Shown here: positions 43,566-56,853 of the stretch, piece by piece | Layout of the letters: every line of letters begins with the position of its first letter | How positions within the stretch are numbered: position 1 is the stretch's first letter | Origin: Congeria kusceri | Taxonomy: Eukaryota > Mollusca > Bivalvia > Myida > Dreissenidae | NCBI GenBank assembly: GCA_027627225.1 | Contig: CM051036.1 | Location: forward strand, 34,367,426-34,431,425 | Reading direction: 5' to 3' | Length of the DNA: 64,000 bases | Notes under the pieces: generated by a model | The model's input: only the letters and a program-made list of their open reading frames with translations | Told to the model about the DNA's origin: nothing | Databases searched by the model: none | Translations under genes and position numbers: made by a program

Positions 43566-46376
43566 AACTTTAATGCAGTGCCTTGAAATTCTCAGTATAA
43601 AAAGTTCAGTACTTTGGTGATTCAAATTGATACTTGTTTTTCGCTTTAACAACTTTTACACGTGTTTTCATGGAGCTTTTTAGGAAAAAGTATAATTTCA
43701 TTGCATACAACCTTCTTTTATTCATGTTTACACAGAAATGTATTAAATGAAATGAAAATAAAATACTGAAAATAAAATGTACTGGAGAGAAGAACTCCAA
43801 TTAAAACTTGGGTGCAATTTCCTTAAAGGTGTAAAATTTGCAACAATTTTATACACAACCTTCAGTATAACATTTGTCTTCTACATAACTCTATGTCCAA
43901 ATAATATTTATTTTTTTATTAAAATACAGCCACATTAAACTGTTTAAAAATAACAGGATAAGCTTTCTTTATCTAAAAGAAAGAAATTTCACTGCAGTTA
44001 CGGACACTATACCAGTAAAATGTCAATACATATTCCAAATATTTACTACTTAAAACATTAATGTTAAAGTATCTTCATGAGATTAACCTTTCGGTTTAAG
44101 CTGTTTTGAATTTAAAATGTCCCCTTTTTAAAACAAGTTGAGGGTTTTCTTTGTTTAAAACACATTTTTCTCAAAGCTCCCAAGACGAGTCAGGCTCCTA
44201 AGACAATACATACCGAAATCTTAAGAATACAATACGCACTCATATTTAATACCCACCCCCCAAGTTTGAACAATATTTTTTAGGAAAAATGAAAATCTGA
44301 ATATAATACGCATCGAAAAATGAAGTCTCTGTTCATAATGCTTTTGGTTGTCAGTACACAAGCCATAGTAGCTTACACAATTTAATCACGTAGGCATCTT
44401 GTTAAAAAAGATTTTATGAAGACAGAAAAAAAAGTCAAGATCGATGCAAATAATTTCTGCTTAAATGAAAGTGAGAATCATTAAAAACATAGACGAATCA
44501 AAATAAGTAAATAGTACTAAACAAATACAGACGAATGCAGCATGTTTATTTACACAGATAATTCTTTCCCCCTATTTTCTGAAAATGGTTTGTACATGTA
44601 ACTACATTCCATCTAAATTTAAATACACTACTAGATGGTCGCTATTTTTAAAATATGACCTTTACCCGATATTGCAGTATGTGATTTACGCATGTTCAAT
44701 GGGAATACCCCCATCCCAATTGGATTTAAACTACAGCATATCTTTAAATAGAAACACATCTCAAAATGCACTAGATACTTCCGAAAAATGGCGAACGGTT
44801 GTGTTTATATAAATCTTAAACACATTTATCGTCAATTTTAGCCAAAATTTGCTTTTAAAAATGAAAGTCATTAATATACAGGATTATCGGGTAATGGATA
44901 GAGACAGGAAAAGTCGTATGTATCCAGTAACTGATATGGTCTGGTTTAAACGTACATATGGGTGAAAGGGTTAAGTTAATATTTGGATAGAAATTTTGGG
45001 GTAAACTTCACATTCAAGTATAATACGCACCCCCTACTTCTGATAAAAAATTTCAGGTAAAAAGTGTGCATTATATTCGCAAGATTATGGTAGGCATTTC
45101 CAGATTTCTTCATGCATTTGAGCCCACACTCTTCTATGATAAATTTGTATTTTCTGCAATTAAATATTATTTTGTTCCTTTCTTGAATTTCTGTCTAACA
45201 CCAGAATTTCTGTCTTACACCAGAAAAAAAGGCCCCTTTTCTTGGTTTCAGCATTTCCTAAAAATTCACAGGTGTGTGATCTGCACAAACTTCACTGTAG
45301 AGATGCTGTCACTTCTACTGTCCTCTTAGCTGTTTGTGGCTGTTTGTGGCTTGTTATAGTCTAATATCCATATATATTTTTTCTGGTTTTGGTTTGATGT
45401 TGTCTGTATAATAGGATTTATTGCTTTCTATTGCTTATAATATCAACATTGTAATGAACCAAATTTTGCCCATTTGCACAAGTGTCACAATAGCAGCTAA
45501 GATTTCATGTGAACAGCTGACCAGAAAGGACTGCAATATTGCTGGACCTCCTAAACATTTCCTTTTCAAAATGGCAGTTTCTTTCATTGGCGTCGGAAGT
45601 AGAATTGTTCACTATGTGTCTATACATTCATACCCAGGATAATTTTACACTCATACATAACCATATACTTTCTTCATGCCCACTATTGTCATCAAATGTG
45701 TTTGGCATGGTCTGCAATTTACTTAGCTTAAAAAGCATTCTCCAAGTTTGTGTTCACTCAACAGGATTTTTACTTTTCAGTATAAATGAAGCTGTTTTAT
45801 TCTGGCAATCCTGAACTTATTGATATCACTACATTGCATTGATGTTATAAAATAGCTTTCAACTGTTTTCTCTGCCAGTATCGTTTCATGTACCGGCTAT
45901 TTCATTCTTATCGAGGATTATTACAAGTATTATAGATTGGGAGTGGTCATAAGTTAAAGTTTTGTTCCTTCTTCATTTTCAGTCTTTATCAGTCTTTCAA
46001 AGCAACATGTATTTTGCAGTTTTCTCATCCCTGACGATTTGTCCATGCCTTCTTGACTTTCAGCCTGTTTTGCTCATTTGATTCGTGACACTGAAATTCT
46101 TTTTAAGCATTTTTGTTTGCAACTATTTTAGGCCTTTTGGGTTTAAATGATGATCTTCTGCTCTCCTCTGATAAACTGCATTTATGATTCTGATAATAAA
46201 TTAATTTTCTAACAAACTACAAGGCTTCGTAATATTTATGTCCTGGCTCATTGTCAGAACGTAAAATGTATGAAAGTGATATGGTTAATATCATATTTAA
46301 CCAATATTAGTGGAATGAAACAACTAGATAAGACTATAAGTACTTTATATTGTTATATTTTATCCAATTAAGTCAG
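43566..46376. other. No gene recognised
   Basis: 2.8 kb of AT-rich DNA. ORFs of 60-90 codons near 44585, 45066, 45421 and 45539 lack splice context, domain features or coding bias. Confidence 0.5.
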
Positions 46377-46380
46377 TTAA

Positions 46381-46543
46381 AAGGGACCAGTTCACAGGTT
46401 GACAAATTGACAATTTTTCTACTTTTTGTCACTGATTCCAAAAATAAAAGATCAGTGAATACAAGGGAGCAAAATTAACACTACGGACCCAGAAATGTAC
46501 TGGCATACTTAAAAAAAATGCCAAAATCTGTGAACAAGTCCCT
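46381..46543. mobile_element. 163-bp MITE flanked by TTAA
   Basis: AAGGGACCAGTTCACAGG at the left and the inverse of AGGGACTTGTTCACAGAT at the right, each next to a TTAA (46377-46380, 46544-46547). A TTAA duplication suggests mobilisation by a piggyBac- or Kolobok-type transposase. Confidence 0.75.
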
Positions 46544-46547
46544 TTAA

Positions 46548-47250
46548 GACCGCAAATATTATGTATGAATTATGATATTGTTGACTTACAAAAAATTGTA
46601 GTATAATGTCGTGTCCGTAACCTACCTGACAGTACAAAAAATTATACTTAAAACCTATAAACTATGCAATACACATGCATTTTCTTAGTAAAAAGTCTGT
46701 GATAAATGACATTGGTATTAATAAGTGGCATTCAGGTTTGTTTCTGATGATAACCTGAATTGTAAAATTTTTTCACCACTTAAGGACCATACAAATTGCA
46801 TATCCAACTCAAAAGGTATTCTCTGTGAAAGGCTAGTTCTGGTCAATTTCTTTATATGGTATGTTTTGCATCAATAATTCAAAAAGCCAAACATCAGATG
46901 TAATGTTATTCATGTGGATATGTCATGGACACATGCAAACTGGTATAGGTATATTTTAGGTTTCAGACACTACTTTATCGTATAAGCATTTAGTTCAATA
47001 CATTTATAGATACCTTGGTCATTACTGGGACATAAAACTTTACTTTCGCCCATTACTCGGGACATATTTTTCAATCTAACCAGAAATTTCTCAATACAAG
47101 ATATTTTACATTGAACTATGTAGTTAACGGTGATCAGGCAAATTTCTTGGAAAGGCAATCCTTTGGATGACGCAGCATTACACCAAAATATTGTTGAATG
47201 ATCTAACATAAACAAATTTTTTTTAACAGGGTACAGATGGTACAATAATT
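46548..47250. other. No gene recognised
   Basis: AT-rich sequence without supportable features. A minus-strand ORF (46970-47359) overlaps the start of the next repeat and has no coding signature. Confidence 0.45.
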
Positions 47251-47254
47251 TAAT

Positions 47255-47840
47255 ATAAACTAGACATGTGTCCGTAGAACACGGATGCCCCGACATTCCG
47301 CTGATTGTCACAAAACTCTGCTGATGTTGGAAAAAATACACCAAAATACCCAGGTGCACAAGTTCACATGCTGATGAATATGTTTATAAAGTTTAATTAT
47401 TCTAGCAGTTATACTTTTTGAGTTACACGTGACACAAATCCAAAAATGTCATTTTTTTGCTTTAAAAAAAGGGTCATAACTCCACTGATGGCGGAACAAA
47501 AACTGCACCAAAATACCCAGGTGCACAAGTTCACATACTGATTAATATTTTTATAAAGTTCCATCACTCTAGCAATAATACTTTTTGAGTAGCACGCGGC
47601 ACAAGTCCAAACATACAATTTTTTGCTAAAACAGGGCCATAACTCCGCTGATGTCGTAAAAACTGCATCAAAATTCCCAGGTGCACAAGCCCCGATGCTG
47701 ATGAATATGCTTATAAAATTAAAATTTCATCACTCTAGCAGTTATACTTTTTGGGTTATGCACGACACAAAAAACGCCGGACGGACGGACAAGGGCAAAT
47801 CTATATGCCCCCCCCCCCTAAAGTGGGGGCATAAAAAGTT
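47255..47840 (+). repeat. Tandem-unit repeat ending in ACGG run and poly-C
   Basis: Three units with TACCCAGGTGCACAAGTTCA and GCAGTTATACTTTTTGAGTT. It ends GGACGGACGGACAAGG, then a C10 run and TAAAGTGGGGGCATAA. Confidence 0.8.
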
Positions 47841-47844
47841 TGCT

Positions 47845-48640
47845 AGTTTCTGCAATAAAAGAAGAGAAAAAAGATGATATTAATAGATGAAATTCAATAT
47901 CAATTTTTTGAGACAACTAATGAAGTGTCCGTAACCTTAACACTACACAAAAATCAAACTTCCGATTAAACTAAATATAAAATGTTTTAGATTTTTACCA
48001 TTCACACCAAGATGCATAGTATTCAGGAAGACAACAATTCTATTTGTAAACATACTTCAATATTCAACCCCATGGTTACGGACACTATAGATGTTTCCTT
48101 TGGCACAACTTCTGCTTTTTAATAAGCTCATTTTAGTGATGCGATTCAGTATGCCAAAATTTCAAACTTTGTTATAAAATGAATCCTACAAAGCAATAAT
48201 CATTTGTGAATTGGTAAGTCTGCAGTGTTTCTCAGGCATATAACAAAACATGCCCACTGTGATTTTGATAATTTGGCAAAAGCACCTCTTTGTGTAATAC
48301 AGTCATATCATCCTTAATATGATGTCTATTTTTGCATTGTTCATCTACAAAAATTTAATAGAGAAAATTTTCTATAAGCACACTTTACTTATATTTCCAA
48401 ATGAATCATAGAAAGTATGTTAATTTGAGTTTCAATATACAATTTATTCAAGAGGGACAGCAAATCGCTAAAAAATGGCCATTTTTGGGGCCATTTATTG
48501 TCATAACTCAACAATGGAAATGTATATCAACTTGAAATTTTGTGGCCATCAGGAATGGTCACTCTTATAAATATTAAAGGTAAGAAACACATTGCATACA
48601 CTGTCTGTTGTCTCCAATCTGTATATAACATCATAAAAAT
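47845..48640. other. No gene recognised
   Basis: AT-rich. GTTACGGACACTATA near 48073 resembles 43999, and ACAAGCAATCG-type motifs are absent; otherwise nothing. Confidence 0.4.
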
Positions 48641-48643
48641 AAC

Positions 48644-49400
48644 AAGAGCTGTCGGACGACAGCGCGCTCGACTTTTCTTGTGTTTTTCAGAGTTACTGGC
48701 ATTTTTTTTCTAAAAAAATAAACATGGAAATTCCACAATTATTTTTTTTTCGAATGAAATGCATTAAAGTTAGCACATCAATAAACTTTTTACTTACGGT
48801 AAACTTGACCTTGACCCCACCCACCCCATATGCAATCCCAAGCTAGGTCTCGATATAAGGTATCTATGTATAAAGTTTCATTAAAATATCTCAATGAGCT
48901 CTCAAGTTATTGATCGGAAACCATTTTTCTATTTTTAGTAACAGTGACCTTGACCCCACCAACCCCATATGCAATCCCGAGCGAGGTCTTGCTATAAGGT
49001 ATGTATGAATGAAGTTTCATTACAATAGCTTAATCCGTTCTGAAGTTAATGAGCTGAAGTAAAAAGTTGACGCCTCCACTACACCCGCCCAATGACATAC
49101 CCCAACCTACTAAACGAAAATCTTTGAAAAATTTGGTTAAGTTTATTATGATTGAACAAAAACGTTTTTAGTTATTGTCTGCACAAATCACATTTGAACT
49201 ACTTTTTTTTTTAAAGGGGCATAACTCAAGTACGTTAAGAGCAATTATGCGGAAAATTGAACTTAACCATCCTTTTATACCTACTAACACTTCCATAAAG
49301 TTTCATAATAATGGCACACAAACTTCAAGTTCTTGTCTGCGCAATCTGAAAGGGACGCCATTGGCTGCCAAAAGTAACCCCTATGGCTTTTCAGGCGACA
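48644..49400 (+). repeat. Family B repeat copy
   Basis: The terminus AACAAGAGCTGTCGGACGAC is followed by two CCTTGACCCCACCC units and a different final part (GGGGCATAACTCAAGTACG). Confidence 0.8.
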
Positions 49401-49439
49401 CATAAATAGCACATATTTGGCATTGGGAATGGGTCTTGT

Positions 49440-49680
49440 TACAAGACCCTGTGATATAAGGAAAATAATCACTGTGCACATAATTATGCATGCATGTCTG
49501 CATGAGTGTATGTGCACATGTATGTATGCCAATAGGAGTGTACAAGGGTGTGCAAATATACATGTCTTGTTCGTATGTGGGTATGTACATGTATGACATG
49601 TCTGTATGACTGTATGAGGATATGTACACATGTATATGTGTTTCTGTATGATGGTACAAGGGTATGCCTCTACGAGTGTT
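49440..49680. repeat. Degenerate TGTATG-rich low-complexity stretch
   Basis: Repeated TGTACATGTATG and GTATGTGGGTATG words. The two overlapping minus-strand ORFs rich in Thr, His and Cys come from this bias. Confidence 0.7.
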
Positions 49681-49819
49681 AATTTTGCAATTAATCAACA
49701 TAAATATTTATGTAGACCATCACTTTTTATAGATATAGTCCCTTCAAAACATTGTTTGCTCAGACACATTAACCAGACACTGACCTTTACGCATGAATAT
49801 ATTTAAAATCCATTATGAA

Positions 49820-49962
49820 GGAAAACACAATCGATGAATCAGTGTGCCACTGAAATACAGTGGTGGTATCAATAAAAACACGGTCATGATGGAAGACACA
49901 ATCGATGTAACAGTATGCCACTGAAATACAGTAGTGGTATCAATAAACATATGAAACATGCG
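49820..49962. repeat. 71-bp direct repeat
   Basis: Two diverged copies of ACACAATCGATG...CACTGAAATACAGT and GGTATCAATAAA, period 71. Confidence 0.75.
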
Positions 49963-50329
49963 CACAAACAAAACAGAATCTAAAACAAGGATATCAGTGA
50001 ACTGATGGATGCTCCCCAATGGGAAAGCAATCAGAAGAGCAGCAGAGTCCATACAATAATTGTGCTCTATGTATTAATTTCAGCAATCATCAAAGTCCCA
50101 TAACTGTAAGACAAGAAACACGAAAATTTCACGAAAACCAATTTTTTTTAATGAAATGCATAAAAGTCAGCACAATAATAAAAGAAAATGTGTATGCAAG
50201 GTGAAGGGCATGGTTAGGAATTGCACTAAAGTACAACTTAAGTTAAGAAATAGCCTTTTCAGTTATTCATTAGGACATTTAAGAATACTGACCCTTACAG
50301 AAGTATATTTATGCAAGTGAAAAAGAAAC

Positions 50330-52560
50330 AGTAACTTTGACCCCCACCTATGCCATATGCAATCACAAGTGAGGTTTCAACAGAAGATATCTACATTTGA
50401 AGTAACATAACAATACCTCATTCATACTTGAGCTGTTGAGCATAAACCATTTGTTTTATTTTTTGTAATGGTGACCTTGACCCCACCAACCCCATATGCA
50501 ATCCCAAGCGTGGTCTCAATATAAGGTTTCTACATATGAAGTTTCAATAAAATATCTAAATTCCTTCTTAAGTTATTGAGTGGAAACCCTTTTTCTATTT
50601 TCAGTACCAATGACCATGACACCACCCACCCCATATGCAATCGAGGTCCAGATAATAAGGTATCTACATATAAAGTTTTATTAAAATATCTGAATTTGTC
50701 TTCTAGGTATTCAGCGGAATCTGTTTTTCTGTTTTAAGTTACGGTGACATTGACCTTGAACCCTCTCACCCCATATGAAATCCCAAGTGAGGCTTTGATA
50801 TAAGGTATCAATGAATGAAGTTTCGTTAAAATATCTCAATTCATTCTCTTGAATAGAAACCGTTTTCTAATTTTACTAACGGTGACCTTGACCCCACCCA
50901 CTCCATATGCAATCCCAAGCAAGGTCTCAATATAAGGTGTCTACATTTGAAGTTTCATTTCAATGTGTTCTAAAGTTATCGAGCAGAAACTGTTTTTCTA
51001 TTGTTTAGTAATGGTGACTTTGACCTTGACTCCATCCACCCCATCAGCAATTCCAAGCGAGGTCTCACTATAAGGTGTCTACATATGAAGTTTCATGAAA
51101 GTATTGCAATACTTTCAAGTTATTGAGCGGAAACCTTTTTTTAGTAACGGTGACCTTGACCCCACACACCCCATCAGCAACCCCAACGAGGTCTCAATAT
51201 AATGTACCTACATATGAAGTTTCATTAAAATATCTCAATACGTTCTTGAGTTGTTGAGCGAAAACTGTTTTTCTATTTTTTGTAACAGTAACCTTAACCC
51301 TGACCCCACCCACCCAATATGCAATCCCAAGGGTGGCCTCCATAATGTATCTATGTATGAAGTTACATTAACATATCTTGATGCATTCTCAAGTTATTGA
51401 TAGGAAACCGTTTTTCTATTTTTAGTAATAGTAACCTTGACCCCACCCACCATATATGCAATCCCAAGCAAGGTCTCAATATTAGGTGTCTGTGTATGAA
51501 GTTTCATTAAAATATCTCAATGCGTTCTCAAGTTATTGAGTGGAAACCCTCAATGAGTTCTCAAGTTATTGAGTGGAAACAGTTTTTCTTTCAGTAACGG
51601 TGACTTTGACCCCGCCCACCCCATATGCAATCTCATGCGAGGTCTCGCTATACGGTATCTATGTATGAAGTTTCATTACAATAGCTCAATCGGTTCTCAA
51701 GTTAGAGAGCAGAAAAAAAAAGTTGTGCACTAAATACTTATTTCAGAAATCTTCAAAGTCCCATAACTCTTAGAACAAGAGCTGTCGGAGGACATCGCGC
51801 CCGACTTTTCTTGTGCTTGTCAGAGTTACTGGCATCAATAATCTTTATAGTAATGGTGAACTTGACCATGACCCCAAAAACCCCATATGCAATCCCAAGC
51901 GAGGTCTTGATACAAGGTTGATATATTTATTAAGTTTCATTAAAAATCTCAATGTCTTCTCAAGCTATTGAGTGTAAACTGTTTGCCTGTTTTTAGTAAT
52001 GGTGACCTTGACCCCACCCACCCCATATGCAGTCCCAAGCGAGGTCTAGATATAAGATATCAATGTATGAAGTTTCATTAGAATATCTCAATGTGTTCTC
52101 AAGCTATTGAGCGGAAAGCATTTCTTTTTTATTTTTGTTAACAGTGACATCGACCTTGACCCCACCCACCCTATATGCAATCCCAAGTGAGGTCTCAATA
52201 TAAGGTATCTATTAAGTTTCATTAAAATTCCTCAATGAATTATCAAGTTATTGAGCAGAAACTCTTTTTCTATTTTTAGTAACAGTGACCTTGACCCCAC
52301 TCACCCCATATGAAATCCCAAGCGAGGGGTTGATATAAGGTATCTATGTCTTAAGTTTCATTAAAATATTTCAATGCATTCTTGAGTGGAAACCATTTTC
52401 TATTTTTAGTAACAGTGACCTTGACCCCACCCACCCCATACGCAATCCCAAGCGAGGTCTTGCTATCAGGTATCTATGTTTGAATTTTCCTTCCAATTGC
52501 TTAATCTGTTCTCGAGTTAGAAAGCGGAAACAAAAAGTTGAGAAACTAGCTTTCCAAAAA
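50330..52560 (+). repeat. Long family B arrays (at least two elements)
   Basis: About fourteen units of 140-150 bp with CCTTGACCCCACCCACCCC, CATATGCAATCCCAAGCGAG and AAGTTTCATTAAAATATCTC. A new element start (AACAAGAGCTGTCGGAGGAC) at 51774 shows that two copies abut. Confidence 0.85.
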
Positions 52561-52588
52561 ACTTGAACCTGTCCATATAGCTTATATG

Positions 52589-52804
52589 AGGCGTTTCCTC
52601 GGAAAACTGGGCTTAATGCAGGTGTGTAAGGTGTCGTCCAGGACGGCACTTTCTGCCTTATGTTTAGAAGAGACTTCCTTAAAATGGAAAATACCATAAA
52701 AGCGGAAAGTGTCATCCTGGATTATCCTGTGCGGGCTGCACAGGCTGATCCAGGATGACACTTCATGCACCTACGTTTAGCCCGGTTTTCCCAAGACACG
52801 CATC
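52589..52804. mobile_element. 216-bp MITE with 5-bp ATATG target duplication
   Basis: The imperfect TIRs are about 50 bp (GCGTTTCCTCGGAAAAC / GCGTGTCTTGGGAAAAC outward, then GGGCT(T/A)AA and AGTGTCATCC). Inside is TGTGCGGGCTGCACA, another palindrome. ATATG flanks both sides, and an unoccupied copy of the same site exists at 53821-53870. Confidence 0.82.
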
Positions 52805-53446
52805 ATATGTAAAATTTCTAAGTGTAAAAAGGCCCAAAATTTTGACAAATTTCAAACTAGAGTTATCATAAGAGCTGTCAGAGGACAGCGCACTCAACTA
52901 TTCGAAGTATTTCAGTTGGTACATATTTTGGATAGTGAAAGGGGCATAAATTTGTTAAAATACCATATTTTTAAGTGAAGCCTTGTATATTTATAAATTT
53001 GTGGAACAAAACTTTTACCACAAAGTCTATGTAAAAAGTGGGCTAACTCTGTCAAAATATAAAACAGAGTCATGGGTAATGGTGCCCCTGATACTAGAGT
53101 TGATGACAAAGGTTAGTTCTAAGTTTCAAGTGAAAAACTTATGTAGTTTTGAAGTTACACAACTTTTGAATATAAACTTGAACCAGAAAATGTAAGTGAA
53201 ACACGAGGCATAACTCTGTCAAAATATAAAATAGAATTATGGGGAATATTGCCCCTGAAACTGGAGTTGATGACAGCAGTATATTCCAAGTTTCAAGTGA
53301 ATAACTTATGTAGTTTTGAAGTTACAAGACTTTTGAATAAAAACTTCAACCAAATTCAGACGCGGACGCGGATGCTGGGGGTAGTAGGAAAGCTCACCTA
53401 TTCTTTGAATAGTCGAGCTAAAAATTGGCCGAGTTCATTTTAATAT
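52805..53446 (+). repeat. Tandem-unit repeat with family B-type ends
   Basis: It starts AAGAGCTGTCAGAGGACAGC at 52870, contains GAGTTGATGACAAAGGTTAG units like 39795-41340, and ends near 53396-53425 with a hairpin (AGCTCACCTATTC...GAATAGTCGAGCT) and AAAAAT. Confidence 0.8.
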
Positions 53447-53450
53447 ATAG

Positions 53451-53740
53451 CCGGGTCCGGCTAGCTCAGTTGGTAGAGCGCTAGACTGTCAATCCGGGGA
53501 TCGTGAGTTCGAACCCCAACCCGGCCACATAACTTGTGTGGGGATTGGTCATGAAATTATTTCAACGGACATTCTCCCCCTACCTCTGATTCAAGTAGGT
53601 CAGTTGTCAGTTTCTGGCATAGGTATGTGCACATAGTACCCGTAAACCGCTTAGATAGGCTAAGCTTGCCCAGGAAAAGTGTGAGTAGGGTTAACTGACC
53701 GCCGACGGCAAAAAATCCCAACAAAACAAACAAACAAAAC
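53451..53740 (+). mobile_element. tRNA-derived SINE (copy 1)
   Basis: The head has A box TAGCTCAGTTGGTAGAGC and B-box-like GAGTTCGAACCCC. The body has CATTCTCCCCCTACCTCTGA and TTCAAGTAGG, and the tail is AACAAACAAACAAAAC. About 78% similar by eye to 61818-62117. The T-arm does not pair, so this is not a functional tRNA. Confidence 0.85.
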
Positions 53741-54420
53741 ATTTTAGTATAGGGAATAAGTGTTCTAAGTTTAAATGAAATCCCTCAAGCCATTCCTGAG
53801 AAACCAGTTTACAGAAAAACTTGAACCTGTCCAAATAGTTTATATGTACAATTACTAAGTGTAAAAAGGCCCATAATTTTGACAAATTTAAACTAGAGTT
53901 ACCAAACTTGGCCAATAGGTTCATTTTAATGTGGGGAATAAATGTTTTAAGTTTGAATGAAATCCTTCAAGCCATTCCTGAGAAACTAGCTTACCGTCAA
54001 ACTTTAACCTAGCTCGGATGCCAACGCCAATGCCGACGAGAGTAGAATAGCTTGCCTTTTCTTTGAAAAGTTGAGCTAAAAATCATGGAAGTGGAATGTT
54101 CTGGTTCAGTGCACACCTCCTCTGGGTAATGAAGCTTCCTTTAAAATTTCATTGAATTCCAGCCAGTAGTTGCAAAGAAATAGACTAGACCAGAATTGTG
54201 CACTAAATGCTTATTTCAGAAATCTTCAAAGTCCCATAACTCTGAGAAAAATCATTGACGCGGAACCTCCTGGTTCAGTGCACACCTCATCCAGTTTCAT
54301 TGAATTATGGTCAGTAGTTGCTGAGAAATACTCTGGACAAGAAAACGGGACAGACGGATGGAAGGACGGACGGACAAAGTGGCGACTATATGCTCCCCCA
54401 ATATGCTTCCAGTGCATAAT
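53741..54420 (+). repeat. Tandem-unit repeat remnants
   Basis: 53821-53900 is a second copy of the sequence flanking the MITE at 52589. A terminus with AAAAGTTGAGCTAAAAATC lies at 54055-54083. The final piece ends in GGACAGACGG...ACGGACGGAC at 54345-54375. Confidence 0.7.
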
Positions 54421-55400
54421 TATATTCACAAGTGTCAGGTTAACATGTCCGAGCTATAACCGAAATACATTGGCAAACCTGATGGTGAAATGCCCATTCT
54501 GTTATGACCTTTCCTTCAATACCTAAACATGCAAATTTTTGCATTTGTTTATAACAAATAAACAATGACAAATATTTGAATTAAAATGTTTCTGTTTTAA
54601 TCAATTATTAATGCACCCTGTTTCTACTATGCATCACACTTATGTTTTGCTACAGATCATTCACCTTAACATTAAGGTTCTTCAGCTGTGAAAGTTTGAG
54701 CGAAAACCACTCAGCAGTTAAATAAGAGGAGAGTCCACCAAAATCATTGTTTTTTGGCCTATTTCCAGAAAATGACATGCAAATCTAATCACAACTTTGT
54801 GCTACATAACTAACAAGTCACCATTAGGTACCCATAATGCACCCAATATACCAGAGCACAAGTGGCAAACAATCCAACATGATGATTTACACAATATTTT
54901 TACCAATACATTTCCACCTGGATGTGGGGTCAGGACCCTGAATGTGGACATGAATGTGAGGGACAGTACCAACAGCCATTAGATATGGACTGGCACAATC
55001 AGAAGGGAATTTTTAGAATTATACTTCAAACATTTAGCCAAACAACACTGTCAAGGGTTGTTCATTATTCAATTAGATATGTATAAATATATGTTTTGTA
55101 CAAGTATTATTTCCAGTTATCATTGAGCTGTCGACCTATATTTGATGGACAATAAAATGCAATCCGTGACGGTCCTCTGGACAACCTTTTTGTATGAAGT
55201 TGAGGCAATCTTATATGATTATTTTTGTATATTTCTGGATATTTTTTTTTATTTATCACAAATGGTCCCGAACTTTCACCACAAACAGCCCTGAATACAC
55301 TTTGTTGTAAAATGTGGCATTTTAAAGTCTTTGTCACAACTCCATGCAAAACCCCAAGGTTGGAGACTTATTGACCAATGTTTGGAGACCACATGAAACC
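54421..55400. other. No gene recognised
   Basis: AT-rich DNA. Short ORFs on both strands have no splice or domain support. Confidence 0.45.
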
Positions 55401-55403
55401 AAG

Positions 55404-55817
55404 TACACTGCAGGTCCGTTATATCGCGATCTGTTATTTCGCGATATCCAATATATCGCGAATCGGCCCTGGATTGTAAACAGGATTCGTGTTTACGTCA
55501 TGTGAACAGTAAAATTCGGATAGGCTTTTCGGATTTAGAATTTACAATACACAATTTGAAATTATTTACAAGGTATAATATTATATTTTATATACGAATG
55601 GAATATTTGACATATGGATGTAACACATTTTGGATGTTAACAACAATGAAAACGGCGAGTTAATTACGTTTATGTTTTCAGATCCTTAAAATAGGCTAGT
55701 GTATACATGTATATCTATATGTACATGAATTACCTGACAAGTTATATCGCGATCTGGCTATATCACGATCGCGATTCATGGACCCCGCGAATTGCGATAT
55801 AACGGATATGCAGCGTA
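55404..55817. mobile_element. 414-bp MITE with TAC(A/G)CTGCA...CCGTTATATCGC termini
   Basis: The left end TACACTGCAGGTCCGTTATA and the inverted right end TACGCTGCATATCCGTTATA continue into TCGC(G/A)AT. Both start with TA, which may be the target duplication. The inside repeats TATATCGCGAT. Confidence 0.8.
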
Positions 55818-56853
55818 TTTTGCAAGTTTGTATCCAGCACGCCTTGCAGAAAAAGTTCATTACAAATTAAAGAGACTGACTTAAATATAATAGGAAACAA
55901 GTAATCTTAAAATGTGGCCGCACAAGCTATTTTGACCCATTTGGCGCTGACGTCATTTCCGAGAAAATGCGAGATAAAGTTGTCACACTTTTTTGTGCAT
56001 ATTTTTCTCGCAATATTTTATCGATAACAGTGTTAAATAATAATGAAATGACATGCCAATTAGTATTTTTTGCATTAAAAAGACTGGTTGTTGTTCATAT
56101 AACAGATTGAATAGTTTTATGTAACCTAGGACGATTTGAACGAGTATCTTTTACTAACCGTTTGACCTTGTCAACAAACACAGAACTTCCTGTTACATTA
56201 CAAGGTAGGTTTTCTTCGTTATTCATTGCAAAATATCGCAGTATTTATCATGAAATGCTAATATAATGATGGCCAGGTACCTTCACTATTGTTGTACAAC
56301 CCATATAAACGATGACACTCGGTAAATATCTGTAAAAATACCATTTCGGTCTTAATTGAATTTGTAACCCGGAAGTGAATTTGTAACCCGGAGGTATATC
56401 AATCTTACAAACTGTCTTCTGCAAAATACTATATTGTTGAATCTCAGAAATGAGTCAAGACACAGACATTTATTCCCAGGCCTCAACAGTTCCATATGAA
56501 ATTTCCCAGAATAATGACTAAGTTTTTATTGATGAACTTAATCATGTTGATTAACTGTATAAACTGAATGGAGAAAGAGTTCGCTCTTCACTTGTTGATT
56601 GTGATCATGATGCATCAAACTATGACCCTGTGAATGCAGACACTTGTTTGAATTCAGTACTTGTTGATGATAGAGATGATTCTGACTGCAATGACGCTGG
56701 TATTGAAAATGCCCATTCCTCTTGTATTTCCCACGTCAGTCATGACACTCATATCTCAGATAAGAGACAGGTTTATGAAAAGGAAGAGGCGGGTTTTGTC
56801 AGGGTTTAAGCAAAAAACATGAATGTACTGCTCTCTATGGCCAACCATGTTCA

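Noticed and set aside
44585..45814. Cluster of plus-strand ORFs of 64-91 codons
   Set aside because: No phase-matched splice sites or protein features; expected by chance in this length of sequence.
49284..49701. Two overlapping minus-strand Thr/His/Cys-rich ORFs
   Set aside because: Arise from TGTATG-rich low-complexity DNA; no splice or domain support.
53451..53530. Possible tRNA gene (A and B boxes present)
   Set aside because: The T-arm and acceptor stem do not pair properly, and the same head with an attached SINE body and A-rich tail occurs at 61818, so it is a SINE head.
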